In this document: piece by piece, positions 5,564-6,469 of the stretch
How positions within the stretch are numbered: the stretch's first letter is position 1
Layout of the letters: each line of letters begins with the position of its first letter
DNA from: an uncultured Bacteroidales bacterium
GTDB lineage: Bacteria > Bacteroidota > Bacteroidia > Bacteroidales > UBA932
Length of the DNA stretch: 6,469 bases
Direction: 5' to 3'
Assembly (NCBI GenBank): GCA_934678915.1
Contig: CAKUSF010000119.1
Coordinates: 1 to 6,469 of the forward strand
Notes under the pieces: generated by a model
What the model was told of the DNA's origin: nothing
Database searches by the model: none
The model's input: the letters and a program-made list of their open reading frames with translations, nothing else
Translations under genes and position numbers: made by a program

Positions 5564-6411
5564 TGAAAAGATTTTTAATCGGAGTTTTGGCCTTCCTGTG
5601 CGTAATTTCGTGCGGGAGGGCCATTTCAGTTCTTGACGGAGACTTCAAGTTGGATAGCGTTCTCGAAGTTGAAGGCCGGCAGGGAGTGGCAACGGACGGA
5701 GAGTACTACTATATTTCCGGCTCCACTGCTCTTTATAAGTACGACATGGAAGGCAATCTCATCACAAAAAACGAGACTCCTTTCAAAGACCTAGCCTTAG
5801 AATGCAATCACATCGGAGACATTGATGAATATGACGGTGAGCTCTACGCTGGATGTGAATATTTCCTCGATGGGGTCGGCAAGAACATCCAAACAGCGAT
5901 CTACGATGCGGTGACTCTTGAATATAAGCGTTCAATTCCATGGGCTCCAGAATCTGGTCAAGTAGAATGCTGCGGTCTTGCCGTGGACAGAGACCGTCAG
6001 GAAGTCTGGATGGCCGATTGGGTGCAAGGTTCTGAACTTTACTGCTACGACCTGAAGACTGGGAAGTACCTTAGAAATCTTACACTCTCCCCCGCTCCGA
6101 AGCTCCAGCAAGGAATCTACTGCGTGGACGGGCAGATGCTTATCTCGTGCGATGACGGTGACGCAGAAAAAGGAGAACCTGACAATCTTTACAAGGCCGA
6201 TCTCAAAACCGGGAAAGTCTCTCTGTTCAGAAAAATGGATGATTTCATACTTACCGGAGAGATTGAAGGGCTGACAATGAACCCGAAAACAGGAAGCCTA
6301 GTTGTGATGTCGAATATGGGGGCACGCATAATTTTAGGCATGCCCAAAGGCTTCTATCCGGGCTACGAACGCGAGATTCACAACATTTACATCTACAATC
6401 CAGAAAAATAA
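5563..6411 (+). CDS. Predicted secreted lipoprotein with propeller-like repeats, function unknown
   Basis: I do not recognise a named family. The 282-residue product opens with a short basic and hydrophobic signal (MKRFLIGVLAFLCVISC) whose VISC, residues 14-17, fits the lipobox, so C17 is probably lipidated. The residues after C17 (GRAIS) are not the acidic run often linked to Bacteroidota surface export, so a periplasmic location is likelier. The mature part repeats a short strand motif: LYKYDMEGN (57-65), IYDAVTLEY (113-121), LYCYDLKTGKYL (159-170), LYKADLKTGKV (209-219) and IYIYNPE (275-281). This spacing suggests a beta-propeller of the NHL/YVTN or quinoprotein-like kind. Seven cysteines remain after C17, including the pair C136-C137. 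The ATG overlaps the dnaJ stop by one base (TGATG) and has no Shine-Dalgarno, implying translation coupled to dnaJ. M1 is needed for the signal; the next Met is residue 62. Envelope stress or protein quality control is conceivable from context only. Confidence 0.75.
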   Translation: MKRFLIGVLAFLCVISCGRAISVLDGDFKLDSVLEVEGRQGVATDGEYYYISGSTALYKYDMEGNLITKNETPFKDLALECNHIGDIDEYDGELYAGCEYFLDGVGKNIQTAIYDAVTLEYKRSIPWAPESGQVECCGLAVDRDRQEVWMADWVQGSELYCYDLKTGKYLRNLTLSPAPKLQQGIYCVDGQMLISCDDGDAEKGEPDNLYKADLKTGKVSLFRKMDDFILTGEIEGLTMNPKTGSLVVMSNMGARIILGMPKGFYPGYEREIHNIYIYNPEK

Positions 6412-6423
6412 ATTCAAAAAGTT

Positions 6424-6453
6424 TTGGATTAAAAGAAAATCTTCGTACATTTG
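6424..6453 (+). promoter_or_regulatory. Promoter for a gene beyond the right edge
   Basis: TTG (6424-6426, within TTTTGG) and TACATTTG (6446-6453) are separated by 19 bp, a full match to the Bacteroidota -33/-7 pattern. Transcription would start near 6457 and run out of the window. It begins only 12 bases after the lipoprotein stop, so that stop marks the end of the chaperone operon or an internal promoter. The nine bases TTTGCAGTC recur at the grpE promoter (3680-3688). Confidence 0.7.
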
Positions 6454-6469
6454 CAGTCCGAAAAACAAG

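Noticed and set aside
6415..6426. CAAAA-AG-TTTTG inverted repeat after the lipoprotein stop, considered as a terminator
   Set aside because: The 2-base loop is too small, the stem is almost all A-T, there is no following T-run, and the right arm is the -33 region of the outward promoter.

Overview
The window looks like chromosomal DNA from a member of the Bacteroidota, most likely a Bacteroidales organism of moderate GC content. Three promoters fit the Bacteroidota housekeeping pattern of a -33 TTG-type box, a 19-20 bp spacer and a -7 box TAnnTTTG. Most starts lack a Shine-Dalgarno sequence, and the protein sequences resemble those of Bacteroidales. The genus cannot be fixed from the sequence alone.

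The left half (1-3572) lies on the minus strand. Reading in the direction of transcription, it holds uxaC (glucuronate isomerase), a Uup-type ABC-F ATPase, and the first 58 codons of sbcD (nuclease subunit of SbcCD), which runs off the left edge. uxaC has its own well-formed promoter and a very short leader. The gaps of 59 and 111 bp downstream could allow read-through, but the three genes have unrelated jobs: hexuronate catabolism, ribosome or DNA-associated ATPase, and DNA end processing.

The right half (3748-6411) is a tight plus-strand operon: grpE, dnaJ, then a predicted secreted lipoprotein with propeller-like repeats and unknown function. GrpE and DnaJ are the nucleotide exchange factor and J-domain co-chaperone of DnaK; dnaK itself is not in the window. 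The grpE stop codon lies inside the dnaJ ribosome binding site. The dnaJ stop overlaps the lipoprotein start (TGATG), so all three are probably translated from one mRNA.

The divergent uxaC/grpE intergenic region (3573-3747) is the most information-rich non-coding stretch. It carries two facing promoters, a perfect 15-bp palindrome between them, a strong stem-loop at the predicted 5' end of the grpE mRNA, and a consensus Shine-Dalgarno. At the far right (6424-6453) another promoter points out of the window.

Most of the window is ordinary housekeeping sequence. I see no mobile element, CRISPR array, RNA gene or defence system. The items most worth a second look are the lipoprotein gene coupled to the chaperone pair and the regulatory architecture in front of grpE.
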